The position numbers and the translations under genes were made by a program. Under the pieces are notes generated by a model. It was not told where the DNA came from. It ran no database searches and saw only the letters and a program-made list of their open reading frames with translations. DNA of 64,000 bases, taken from assembly GCA_035236585.1 (NCBI GenBank), contig CP141138.1, positions 24,749,437 through 24,813,436 on the forward strand, given 5' to 3'. The stretch's first letter is position 1. The number at the start of each line of letters is the position of its first letter. Positions 1-11,688 of the stretch are shown here, piece by piece. Origin of the DNA: Warburgia ugandensis. Lineage: Eukaryota; Streptophyta; Magnoliopsida; Canellales; Canellaceae.

Positions 1-942
1 GCATGAGAGAGTCATCAACTAGCCCAATCATTGGAATAGTATGCCGCTACATCAAAAGTACCTTCTAGTTAACTAACATAGTTGATAATTTGTTAACACT
101 TCTCAATTTTGAGATATATAGGGATTTTGTTTTTAAATCTATGGTAGAAATGTTAAAAAACGAAAAATTCAGGATTTTTTAAGCAAAATTTTCTCCAAAG
201 AGGACTCAAACGTGAAGAGAAACTCGCCAATTTCTCAAAATTTATCCTTACATGAAGTCACAAATGTATGTTAAAATATTAAATTCATAACCTGGTAATT
301 ATTTTTCTCCAACTTTTTTCTGATTCTTCCCAAATATATCTTCAATTGTAGGATTTTTTCCCCCTGGCCTCAAATCCGAACCTCCTAACTATGGATCAGG
401 TTCGACGACCAAGAAGACATTTTTTCATCTTGAATTCCTGCAACTGTCCAATCGACATGAATTATGGGCTGTCCGTTGTTTGTGAGAGAATTGAGATGAA
501 CTTCTTACAAACAATGGCCTAAATTTAACTTCCAAAAACATGAGTTTAGGCCAATGGGATCTAATGAGATGAACAAGTCAGCATCATCCAAATGTTGGGA
601 GGCTTCTATAAAAGTTCCATATCTAAAAGACTTCTTGAGGATGGTTGATGTTCTTGGCACATGCATCTATGGTGGAGACTAATGGATAAATTGTTTGATG
701 ATGGAAGAGCGTGGCCCCAGTCATGTGCCTTCTCTTGGTTAGACTTTTCTTTGAAAGAATATATGCCTGTCATCTAACAACTCCATGTTAAGATACTTGT
801 ATGTTTTAAGATAAGGGAGAAGACAGGTAGTACATCCAAATATCTGACCTAACCCAATCTCCATAATGAACATAATTGTTAAGTTATTAGGCATTGCATG
901 GGAAGAAAACCGACCAAAATTTGCACTTCTAAGTGTCACCAT
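1..942. other. AT-rich intergenic DNA, no gene recognised
   Basis: No open frame here resembles a known protein, and no clear element ends were found. The only structured sequence nearby is the Au SINE that starts at 943, whose left target duplication lies at 928-942. Confidence 0.4.
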
Positions 943-1125
943 AAACGGGGAGCTCCAGTGTACAAAGTTCTCGCCTATGCGTGGTCCGGAGAAGGGGTGG
1001 ACCACAAGGGCCTATAGTACGCAGCTTTATCTTGCATTTTTGCAAGAAGCTGTTTCCACACTTCAAACCTATAACCTTAAGCTCATATGATGACAACTTT
1101 TATCATTGCGCCAAGACTTCCCTTC
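943..1125 (-). mobile_element. Au SINE, minus strand, with target-site duplication
   Basis: Read on the minus strand this carries the Au SINE landmarks in order: a TCTTGGCGCAA-like tRNA-derived head, an A/B-box region, the GTGGAAACAGCTTCTTGCAA block, the TGCGTACTATAGGCCCTTG block and a tail ending in a G/C-rich CTCCCC stretch. It is flanked by near-identical 15-bp direct repeats at 928-942 and 1126-1140 (TCTAAGTGTCACCAT and TCTAAGTGTCAACAT), which fix its ends. Au is a non-autonomous element mobilised by LINE machinery. The single TSD mismatch and internal changes suggest an old copy. Confidence 0.85.
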
Positions 1126-1140
1126 TCTAAGTGTCAACAT

Positions 1141-1954
1141 GTGACCTACTATTTGCTGTATCCATTAGTGAGAGAAGATGATGTATTAGAGACAAGATGG
1201 GAAGATTAGAGGAAAAATAGGGAGCAAGACATAATGATTAATGGGACAATTGCCGATTCACAGAGTGCTTCCATCAGAAGCTCGACTATAAGCGCTTGCC
1301 CAATTGCTTAAACTTTAGTCATTCATCTCAAAGCTACCCTGAAGTTCTAACAGGCAAATGGAAATTCCACCCTTACAAGAAAAAGATGAAAAAACACAGG
1401 AAGTGCTCGACCAAATTGCAATAGCTTAAACACAGTGCCAGCTCAACGCAGACGCGTTTTTGACAGATCATTGTGCCACTGTAGGAGTAATAAAGTAGAG
1501 ATTCAATGGTCCAATCTGCTTTGCTTACTCCACAAGTTTTAAGAGAGCTAGGAAGAAAAGTATCCGTAAGATTTGGATCAATTCGACTCCAAAATTGCAG
1601 TTATTTCTATTAGTAGAGGGCCACTATCAGCGAGACAATTGCTTGCTCGGGCACAAACTACAAATTAATAAGTCCATGTGATATTTTTCTTGGGATTTGT
1701 GTGTTTTTTTGGTTAGGTAGTGATACATGTGCCTCTTGTTTTTCCTCAATGGGACCCTTAATAAAAGACACTGATATATACACCCTTTTTTTTCTTACCT
1801 TTGCCACTCCTTTTTAAAGAGAGAGAGAGAAGGGTGGCCCATTTATGACGAAGGGGTGTATTATATCATCATCCCTCAATAAAATGTTAAGAACAAGCTA
1901 GTACTTTATATGGACTAGATTTCTAAAGTTCCAAACTAATCACAATAGAGAAAT
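1141..1954. other. Intergenic DNA, nothing recognised
   Basis: No coding, RNA or complete transposon signal was seen. There is a short GA run near 1820. The sequence leads into the tandem duplication that starts near 1955. Confidence 0.35.
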
Positions 1955-2540
1955 ATTTTACCATCCATTTTTCAACTCAAGAAAACAAAGGCTATAATTT
2001 CATAAGTATGACCTATCTAAGCCAAGGAAAACATTAAATGGTTCAGATCTTCAAACATCTTAGTTAACATAAAGTTATAACGATTCATGAGATTTATAAA
2101 GGGGCTCATAAGAAAAAACAAGACGCATATATATCACTATCCATTTTTCTTCAATTAGTTAAAAAAAAAAAAAAAAAAAAACTATGCCTGAGTCGTTTTA
2201 TGACTTCACTGCTGGTCCCAAGCCGGAATAAAAGAGGAGGGTTGAAAATGGACAAAGGAATTTTTTACCATCCATTTTTCAACTCAATAAAACAAAGGCT
2301 ATAATTTTAGAAGTATGACCTATCTAAACCAAGGAAAACATTGAGTGGTTTAGATCGTCAAACATCTTAGTTCACATAAAGTTAAAATCATTCGTGCAAG
2401 TTATAAAGGGGCTCATAAGGAAAAACAAGAGCCATGTATATCACTATCCATTTTTCTTCAATTAGTTAAAAAAAAAAACCTATGCCTGAGTCATTTTACG
2501 ACTTCGCTGCTAGTCCCAAGCCCGAATAAAGGAGGGTTGT
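1955..2540 (+). repeat. Two-copy tandem duplication of about 305 bp spanning a LINE 5' end
   Basis: The block beginning ACCATCCATTTTTCAACTC at 1963 recurs at 2268. Similarity continues through an A-run (22 A at about 2161, shorter at about 2468) into the first 55 or so bases of the RTE LINE (CTATGCCTGAGTC...GTCCCAAGCC...GGAGGGTTG). The first copy stops there and returns to flanking sequence; the second continues into the LINE. The copies differ at many positions, so the duplication is old. Confidence 0.7.
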
Positions 2541-5500
2541 GTCAAGTGCCAGTTGACGTAAAACCCTTTGCTAAATCCAATGACATAAATCTAACATTGA
2601 CATTATCTCATACTATGGTGTTTCTAGTAAGTGACATGTTGTATTAGGTCTCGGGTGCAATTGGAAATGGATAAGGGCTGCTAGGGAATTTTCCTACAAG
2701 CGATGCGCTGCATCAGATCTTAGGTGCAGGAAAAATATGCAAGGGCTGCTAGAGCATTCCTTGACTGCGATGCTACATTAGAACCTAGGTACAATGAACA
2801 TTATGCATGGGTTCTCATACCATTTGAGATGTGCACATATAAAGAGACTGCTCCAAAGGATAAGATTTGTTTCACCACATGGAATATATGCACATTGACA
2901 TGTAAAAACATGGAGTTAATAGATATGATAACACTAAGAGATTCAACATAGCTTGTGTCCAAGAAATGAAGTGAAAAAGACATATGAATAATGGTGGATA
3001 AAGTTATAGATATTAAAAGAACCAGTAATAGAATTCTACTAAACAACTTATTCTAAGAGAGGATCATAAATGTTATCAGTGAATATGCTCCATAAGTAGG
3101 CTCAATAGAGTCAAGAGACAGTTGTAAGAAGATACAGAGGGAGTAACGCAAGAAATTTCCAAAACATGGGGGATATTTATAGGACCAAACTTAAACAATC
3201 ATGTAGGAAAAGAAAAGAAATGATAATGATAGGGTATATGGAGGGTATGGTGTAAGAAAAAGAAATGAAATGAGGAAAGCTATCCTTGATTTTACTTGGG
3301 CATATAACTTAACTCTAGCAAACACATACTTTAAAAAAAGTGATAAATACTTACTAATCTTTAAAAGTGGATCATTTAAAAGCTAAATAGATTTTTTTCT
3401 ACTTAAAAATACCTAAAGATCATTGTGTAAAGATTGTAAGGTGATACACAGTAAGAGTTTAACAATATAACATAGGTTAATGTTTATAGATATTTATATT
3501 AAAAGATAAAAAAAGGAAATAAACTTAATAGGTATCCAAAAACTAAGTGGCGAAAATTAAAAAGAGAGAAGTTAACATCATTTAAAAACAAGGAAGAAGA
3601 AAATTGGGAGAATGAAACATAGTAAACACCATATGGATTATTATGGCCAAGTCCATTAAGCAAGTGGCAAAAAATGGCAAGAGTATCTAAAGGCAAAAGG
3701 CAATCAGTAAAAGAAACTTGATGGTGGAGCAAAAAAGTGCAAAATTTTATTAAGAGATAAGGGTGTGCTTTAAAGCATGACAGATTAATAGAAATAATGA
3801 GAACTTTGAGCATTATAAGAATGCTAAAAAGGTGTTGTCAAGAGAGCAGTAAGTGATGCTAAAATCAAGGTGTATGATGATATCTTTAATATATTAGGAT
3901 TAAGAGAGTGATTGTAATAGCTCGGGGGATCCACCCAGGAATGATATTGTTTGCTTTGGCCGTTAGGCCTCATGGTTTTGTTCATCCCCCTTAAGGGAAA
4001 AAGCCTCGCTCCTGGCAAAGTCCACCTGAGCCCTTATCAATAGCCCAATCTCTCCTCCCCAAGCGATGTGGGACTAACTCTCAGTACCTCCTCGCCTTCA
4101 TCCCCTTAGACCATCTTGGGCTATTGCCTCAGGCTATCTTGGGGCATCCCCCTCAAGCCATCTTGGCTCACCCTCAGGCCATCTTAGCAGATGCTTGTGG
4201 GTTTACCTTTGTCCCTTTAGGGACACGCGTCCACGCGTGCAGCTAGCCCTCCCCATCACGAGGGAACTAGCTCTGATACCATTTTATAATAGACCCGAGG
4301 TTCCAACAGTAACAATATTGTCCGCTTTGATACAATTTATAACAGACTGGGGTTCCAACAGTGTGATATTGTCCGCTCTAGCATAGAGTGCCTCACGGCT
4401 TTAAAACGAGTCACAACTGTTAGAGCCAACCAAAATCTTGTAACAAGCCCAGATCTCCCTCCCCGGGCGATGTGGGACTAACTCTCAGTACCTCCCCATC
4501 TTCGTCCCCTTAGACCATCTTGGGCTATTGCCTCAGACTATCTTGAGACTATCTTGGGGCATCCCCCTCAAGCCATCTTGGCTCACCCTTAGGCCATCTT
4601 GGCAGACACTTGTGGGTTCACCTTTCCCCCTTTAGGGACATGCGTCCACACGTGCGGCTAGCCTGCCCCATTACGAGGGAACTAGCTCTGATACCATTTG
4701 TAACAGACCCGGGTTCCAACAGTAACAATATTGTCTACTTTGGGCGCAGCCCTCACGGTTTTGTTCTTCCCCGGCTTTCCAGAGAAAATGCGTTGTTCTA
4801 GTATCAGAGTGACACAGCGAAGCCAATATTGTTCTCTTTGGGTCCCCTCAACCTATCTTGGGTCTCACCTCGGACTATCTTGGGGCATCCCCTTCAAGCC
4901 ATCTTGGCAGCTCTCAAGGTATCTTGGTCCACCCTCAAGGCTTTGTTTCCTTCCCCACCGTGGGTTGCCCCGTAGGCCTTCCCAGCATGGGTCAAAATGC
5001 GTTTATTGTCTGCTCTGGCACAGAGTGCCTCACGGCTTTAAAATGCGTCACAACTTTTAGAGCCAATCAAACTCTTATAACAAGCCCAGATCTCACTCCT
5101 CAGGCGATGTGAGACTAACTCTCAGTACCTCCCCACCCTTGTCCCCTCAAACCATCTTGGGCTATTGCCTCAGACTATCTTGGGGCATCCCCCTCAAGCC
5201 ATCTTGGCTCAACCTCAGGCCATCTTAGCAGACGCATGTGGGTTCACCTTTCCCCCTTTAAGGAAACGCGTCCACGCATGTGGCTAGCCTTCCCCATCAC
5301 GAGGGAACTGGCTCTGATAATATTTGTAACATACTGGGGTTCCAATAGTGTGATATTGTCTGCTTTGGCACAGAGTGCCTCACAGCTTTAAAACGTGTCA
5401 CAACTGTTATAGCCAACTAGACTCTTATAACCAGCCCAGATCTCCCTCCCCAGGCAATGTGGGACTAACTCTTAGTACCTCCCCGCCCTCGTCCCCTCAA

Positions 5501-7488
5501 ACTATCTTGGGCTATTACCTCAGACTATCTTGGGGCATCCCCCTCAAGCCATCTTGGCTCACCCTCATGCCATCTTGGTAGACGCCTGTGGGTTCACCTT
5601 TTCCCCTTTAGGGACACGTGTCCACGCATGCGGCTAGCCCACCCCATCACGAGGGAACTAGCTTAGATACCATTTGTAACAGACTAGGGTTCCAACAGTT
5701 GTGATGCGTTTTAAAGCCATGAGGCATTCCGTGCCAGAGTGGACAATATCACACTGTTGGAACCCCAGTCTGCTACAATGACAAAAATGTGTTCAAACTT
5801 ACAAAATAACACAATATAAGAGTTAGGACTTAGACCATGTTATATGCATTAAAAGTGATAACCAAAGGGTAATAGTCTAAAATGACAAGATCAATCAAAG
5901 GTGCAAAGCTACTTCTAAAAATTGCTAAATGCCAATTATATTAAGAGTATAGAGATTGAAAGAATAGTAAACTGAAATGATGTTGGACTATATAGATATG
6001 ACCGTTGATTTAGGATAACTAAAGTGAAAGAGACATTGAAAAAGATAAAAACAGGAAAGGCCATAGGCCCCAATGGTATGCCTCTAAAGGTTTGGAAGTA
6101 TATAAGAGATACTTGAGTAGTTTGATTGACAAAATTATTTAAGAAGATTGTAAAATAAAATAAAAAAAATACTAGATGAATGGTGAAAAAGCTCTATTAT
6201 ACAAATTTATAAGAATAAAGTAGACATATAGAGTTGCACTAATTATCATGGGATCAAATTTATGAACCATATCATGAAACTTTGGGAAAAAAATGATTAA
6301 GAAAAGGCTACGGCATGAGATGAGTGTATCAAAAACTAGTTTGGTTTCATGCCTAAGAGGTTTGTCATAGAAGCTATTTTCCTACTTGGATAATTGATGG
6401 AGAAATATAGAGATAAGAGGGAGGACCTCCACAAGGTCTTTATTGACTTAGAAAAAGATTATGATAGGGTCCCTGGAGAGTTAATATAGTGGGTGTTGGG
6501 TGAGAAAGGGATTTCACGAGAGTATATAAATGTAATTAAAGATATAAATGAGAAAGCTGTAACAAATGTTATTATGATCACTAACAAAGAGACTATGAAT
6601 TTCCTATCACTATAGGATTGCACCAAGGATAGGCATTGAGTATGTACCTTTTCACGTAGGTTATAGTTGAGTTAACAAAACATTTTCATGAGAAGATTCC
6701 ATGATGCATGTTGTTTGTAGATGATATAGTTTTGATTGATAAGATAAGAGAGGGTTTAAACACAAAACTAAAGTTATTGAAGATGCTGTAAAATTAGCAC
6801 AACTCAGTCAAAGTATATGAAGTGCAATTTTAGTAAGGAGAGAAGAGGCAATGAAGCACCATTAAAGATTGATATATAAGAAGTCCTCCAAAAATACTAG
6901 TTTTGATATTTAAGATTGATAATTTATGAGAACAGAGAGATTCATAAGGATGTTACCCAGTAAATCCAAGTGGGCTGGAGCAAATGAAGATGTGCCTCTA
7001 CAGTTTTGTGTGATTGATGGATGCCACTCAAACTAAAACCAAAATTCTATACGATAACTGTAAGAGTGACCATGCTCTATGGATCAGAGTGTTGGGCTAT
7101 TAACGAACAACATGCACATATGGTGAGCGTAGCCAAAATGAGAATGTTGATATGGGTGAGTAACAAGACAAGAAAGGATAGAATTAGAAATAAAAATATT
7201 AGAGAAAACTTAAGAGTAGCCCCAATAGGTAACAAGATGAGGAAGGCTAAACTTAGATGATTTGGACATGTGCAATAGAGATCAAATACGGCACAGGCTA
7301 GGAGTAAGTTGGTCAAAGTCGAAAGCTCCAAAGGGATAGGGCATCGCCCAAAAGAAAGTAGATAGATATCATGAGAAAATATTTAAAAACTTTTAGACTA
7401 TGTAAAGTCATGATACTTAATAGAGGAGAATGGAGGAACAAGATTTGGGAGGCCAACACCTAATCGGGACAAAGCCTAGATGATGATG
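2490..7488 (+). mobile_element. RTE-type LINE, copy A, degenerate and interrupted
   Basis: Aligns by eye along its length with copy B (14760-18430) and copy C. It has the RTE 5' end (GTCCCAAGCC...ATAAAGGAGG), about three diverged 70-bp repeats between 2630 and 2830, an APE-type endonuclease region (about 2830-3900), a reverse transcriptase region (about 5990-6900) and the C-terminal region near 7020-7470. The element ends at TGATGATGATGAG near 7488, as RTE elements end in short microsatellites. Translation gives recognisable patches such as KKIKTGKAIGPNGMPLKVW but many stops and frameshifts. The TRIM-like array at 3913-5777 splits the element between its endonuclease and reverse transcriptase halves. 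It cannot encode a working protein. Confidence 0.8.
3913..5777 (-). mobile_element. TRIM-like LTR element in tandem array, inside LINE copy A
   Basis: Read on the minus strand, short LTR-like blocks (starting TGTTACAAG or TGTTATAAG and ending CTGTTACA) alternate with internal blocks of about 245 bp. Each internal block begins two bases after the LTR with a tRNA-Met primer-binding site, TGGTATCAGAGC (plus-strand complements at 4270-4281 and 4685-4696, degenerate at 5310 and 5660). Each ends in a purine-rich tract GGGGAGGGAGATC before the next LTR. Approximate plus-strand LTR blocks are 3913-4041, 4285-4445, 4699-5082, 5325-5432 and 5675-5777. Internal blocks are 4042-4284, 4446-4697, 5083-5324 and 5433-5674. 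No coding potential was seen. Outer tips are TGTAATAG and CTGCTACA; flanks GTGAT and ATGAC could be a TSD with two transitions. The 4699-5082 block carries extra sequence. Confidence 0.7.
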
Positions 7489-8018
7489 ATGAGTTTCAAG
7501 AAAAATACATTAAAAAAGGCACATTGCCTAAGAAAAAAATGTCAAGCCTACCTCGTTGATCTGTACTTCTTGCCTAAGCAAGCAAGGGCCCTTCTTCGTA
7601 TCATTTTTCTAAATATTAACTTGGGATCTTCTTAAAGAGCTCTAAAGCTAAAGCTAGGAATTTCAAAGATATTGAAAGAATTTACCTAATGAAAAGTTTT
7701 CCATATTTGAAGAGAGACAAATTCCATTGGGAAGAAGATTGCCCTTGTGAACAACTAATTAATTATTTCATTTTCTTCTATTTCTCTAGGCTTAGGCTAT
7801 AATATTGACAATGATGAAGCTGAATGAGATAATGTTGGGCTGCATTTATTCATGTTTGCATTCATAAATTTATGAATTTAAAAGATCTTGTTGAACCCAA
7901 CTTACTTACTAAAAAAGAAGAGCAGAAGCTGACAATTTTAATTGGGGGATGCCATCAATTATTATATTTTAATATGGAATGGAAAAGTTGCTCAATACCT
8001 TTATTATGAGTAGGCTTG
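7489..8018. other. Unassigned spacer between LINE copy A and the solo LTR
   Basis: AT-rich DNA with no long open frame and no recognised element. Confidence 0.35.
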
Positions 8019-8023
8019 ACTAT

Positions 8024-10171
8024 TGTAAGACCTCCATTAACCATCAATCAATCCCTCTATCTAAATTTATTTCTTTTAAATGACTAAAATTCAAACTAAA
8101 TTTATAATTACTAAATAAAATTAATGTACTAACCCAATTCTCAATTAAAGAATTAATAAATAAATAAATTCTTTATTACTTAAATGCCAAGTATAGAAAA
8201 CCCTCAACCAGTAGCCTCTAGAAGCCTGAGCTAAGGTAGGAGCCATCTAGCAACGTTTCTCGTTAGGCAAATGGTTGATGGAAGTCAAACCAGGCAAATG
8301 AGCAAATGCTTCCACATACCAGCCATACAACAAGCTTTGTACGCAAGCATGAATAGTAGCTTCCATATGTCAGCCTTACAACAAGCTTGCATGCAAGCAT
8401 AATTAGTGGCTTCCACTCGTCACATTAATAGCAAACTTCACATATAAGTATGATAAAATGGCTCTCACATGTCACCCTTATAGTAATCTTTGGATGCATG
8501 CATGATTCGTGGCTACCACATGTTATACAAACATAGATGCCTATTTCTCTTAGCTTCAAACTCTCATTTCCTATAAAAACTGGAAGGGAAATGTAGAGAA
8601 GGAGGGCTACATGAAGAATGCATGAGAAAGAAGAAAAGAAAGAGAAGAGAAACAAGAAGAAATTGGAGGAAGAAAGGAGAAACTAAAGTAGAGATTTCCT
8701 AAGCAAAGGGAAGGTTGAAGAAATCTTCAAAAAAGAGGCAAGGTGAGCTCTAAACCTGTTCTTGTAGGTGCATTTTGATTAAAACTTATGCTCCTTTGAT
8801 ACTCTCTTCTGAACATTAGGAAATTTTAGAAAGTTCTTCAAAACTTTATGTAAGTGATTATTAACAAGTAAACAACCTAAGTAGGTTTTCAACCAATTAT
8901 CATTCTACTAACAATTTATGATTATTGTCAAGAGTAGAATTAATAATGAAATAAATCATGGGCTGAATAAACTATTTGATGTTTTACCTATTGGGTAAAT
9001 TGTTAGGGATCTTGATATATGCTTACATACTTGAAACGGGATAATCCTTGAGACTAAAGAATTGCAAGTTAGTTGTCTTATAAATGTTGTATGGATCAGC
9101 AAAAGAAGCTAGTAAATGCTTAAATCCTTTGATGTTAAAGATTATGTTTTCCATGGAGAACTATACTAAAAGAATTGTGAGTGATTATGTGATTCTAATG
9201 TAACTATGATGGTTACAAAGGAACATTGAATGTAAACTGCATCTTGAAAGGTGAATTATGTTTTTTGTGATAATCCTTTTTGTATTGAGATGTTACAATA
9301 CTTATAACGATGATAATGAGTATTAGATTTGCGGAGTGATGATTATTGAACTTGGATATTAGCAGTTCCTCCAAGAAATTTTATTGATTTCTCTCTAGGA
9401 TGATTACTTCCCTAGTTCTGGGATGAGTAGTAAATTCAGCCAGGCCTTACTAAGATGAGCAGTTTACGTGCCAGGCGACCTATGTTATCTTTGCCGGGAG
9501 GAGCAGGTCCCCAGCTATGGCTACGTGCTTTTAATTTTCTTTTTGTACAGTGAAGAGTCACAAAATGACAGTGCCTTTTGCGGATGAACAGTTCCCTAGA
9601 ATGCTATAGTGCTAAGGAATGATAATAACTGCATGTATGGCTAGCTTATTGATATAAAGTGTATTACTTCTAAATCACAGGAAGAGGTTTTACTCAAGCT
9701 CACTTGTGCTATCTTGTACATGTTTTTCCTAATTGTCCCCTTTAGTAAGCAAGGTTAGACTCATTGAGCATGAAACGCACCAAATTTCCTTGTATAATCT
9801 CAGGTAATCGAGTAATTTATTTCAAGAGCAGTAAGGTTACTTGGGGTTTCCAGCAAGTGTCTGGGTCCACCGGCACATGGGCTGTTCATCTTCATCTGAA
9901 GCATTTTGTATGGCTTTTAGCTTGAGGATTTTAAGGACTTATGTATTTGTGTAAATCTTTGTGGGTTGGTGGATGATGTTCTTGTCCTACGTGTTTCTCT
10001 ATAATGAAGTTATATGTGTTTCTCTATGATGAAGTTATGGCTGCTAGGATATGCATAAATTTTGTACGTGGAATGGGGTTAAGAGTAAGTGTATACCTTG
10101 TGGATGGCTTCAGAAATCAAAAATAGGTCCATAACTTGGGAAAGGTCCGGCCCAAGGAATGGATGTCGACA
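8024..10171 (+). mobile_element. Solo LTR, 2148 bp, with perfect 5-bp TSD
   Basis: The block starts TGTAAGACC and ends GATGTCGACA, and is flanked on both sides by the pentamer ACTAT (8019-8023 and 10172-10176). TG...CA tips with a 5-bp duplication are the signature of an LTR retrotransposon. No primer-binding site, polypurine tract or coding region is attached, so this is a solo LTR left by recombination between the two LTRs of a full element. A TATA-like motif, CCTATAAAAACTGG, near 8572 is a plausible LTR promoter, giving the plus orientation. Its length suits a Ty3/gypsy element with long LTRs; the family assignment is inference. Confidence 0.82.
8308..8541 (+). repeat. Minisatellite, about 4.5 copies of a 51-bp unit, inside the solo LTR
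   Basis: Units start with GCTTCC or GCTNNCAC at 8308, 8359, 8409, 8461 and 8512, so spacing is 50-52 bp. Each contains a CATGTCA-like and a GCAAGCATGATTAGTG-like segment. The array ends about 30 bp before the putative TATA box, so it lies in the U3 (enhancer) part of the LTR. Confidence 0.75.
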
Positions 10172-10176
10172 ACTAT

Positions 10177-11148
10177 CAATTGACATTTTTTTTTTTTAAC
10201 GACACGGAATAAGGTTCATTTATTAGTCCTCTTGGGAGATTTCAACAAAAATGACATTGTTTAATAATGATCAAGTATTTCAACTTACTTAATTAGTCCT
10301 CTTGCGAGACACGTGGAGCTTCATGCACCAGAACTGCCTTTTTATTGCCAAAGATCTCCATTGATCATGATTTTCTTTCATGTTATGAGTAACGCTAAAC
10401 AGTTAATGCTAACGCTGAAATGCTCCAGCTTTTAAAGTTTACAGGTCAAAAAGCATATCCCATCGTATCACTGGGGAGTGGCAGTTAGAGAGCTGCTTAT
10501 CAAGGTTCCTAACCTCTCTTTTTCCAAGTATAACTTTTTGAGATGCTAGGCTTTTTGAACCATGAACATGCGAAGTTAGAGCAATCAGCTGAATTATTGG
10601 GATCCTACAAAAGGTAACTAAACATCCAAAGGTAGAACAAGTTGCGATCATGCTTTAGGTGACTCCAGCGTCTGTGGTAACTTGATGCGCCTCGCATGGC
10701 AGTCAGTTTATCATCTGTGTAAGATGAATTCCATAGATAAATTTATCCATTGTCTATCTAAAGTCATTTTCTCCTCAACTACGAGCCCTCACTATCTTGG
10801 AGTTACTTTCTGTGGAGATAAAATTCTGTAGCAGACTGGGAATTCTGCAAAGGAGATTATTCATCCCAAGCAATAGATAGCACAAGGAGAAATTCTTATC
10901 CACACTAATGCAAAGACCCATAACAATGATACAATCTTTGGACTTGTCAGATTCCCTACTGATAAGCAGCATCCTGCATGATCCAAGATTCACATATAAC
11001 CATGCTGTATAAGATAAAAGACGAGTTTCTTCCTTCTGAACACACTTGTGTAATCCAGTTGCTCTGCAGAGGTGCCCCCCACCGGACATGAGCTTCCATG
11101 AGAAAGTAATTCCTTGTACCGCCAGATAAACTGCAATTTTCACATACC
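10177..11148. other. Spacer with a possible Au SINE 3' fragment
   Basis: No gene was recognised. At about 10305-10342 the sequence GGAGCTTCATGCACCAG followed by CTGCCTTTTT resembles the last 35 bases of the Au SINE and may be a truncated copy; this is a weak call. The rest has no recognised feature. Confidence 0.3.
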
Positions 11149-11167
11149 AACATAATGTTCAGAAAAG

Positions 11168-11352
11168 AATAGGTGCTTTGGCGCAACAGTAAAAGTTGTC
11201 GTCATGTGAACTTGAGGTCACATGTTCAAGGCATGGAATCAGCTTCTTGCAAAATGCAAGGTAAGGCTGCCTACTATAGGCCCTTCTGGTCTACCCCTTT
11301 CCCGAACCCCACATAGGAGGGAGCTTCGTGCACCGGGGCTGCCCCCTTTTTT
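11168..11352 (+). mobile_element. Au SINE with perfect 19-bp TSD, just downstream of the UBP23 stop
   Basis: Contains the Au head (GCTTTGGCGCAACAG), the TTGAGGTCAC B-box region, the CTTCTTGCAAAATGCAAGG block, and the tail GGAGCTTCGTGCACCGGGG ending in a T-run. Identical 19-bp direct repeats, AACATAATGTTCAGAAAAG, flank it at 11149-11167 and 11353-11371. It lies about 340 bp beyond the stop codon of the minus-strand deubiquitinase gene and antisense to it, so it may fall in the 3' UTR. Confidence 0.92.
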
Positions 11353-11688
11353 AACATAATGTTCAGAAAAGTGCCAAAAATATAATCACTAACTGGATAG
11401 ATGAAAAATTTCTGAGGAGCTTTCTCATGTTCTACCTTCCTGAAATACAAAGTTCTCAGACATCTCACAGAAAGGATCCAGGAAGTATCTCCTCGGACAC
11501 TCCAAAAAAAATATTAGCACGATAATAATAATTATCGGACTTCTCGCACTGATACAATTTCCCAAGCTCAAACTATTGGTAGGATCATAAACAGCTTAAA
11601 GACTATCAAAATACCATTGTCGGCACCGTGATTTTTTCCATGATGGCGACCATGATATCATTGCAGTACAAACAGAACAATTCAACCT

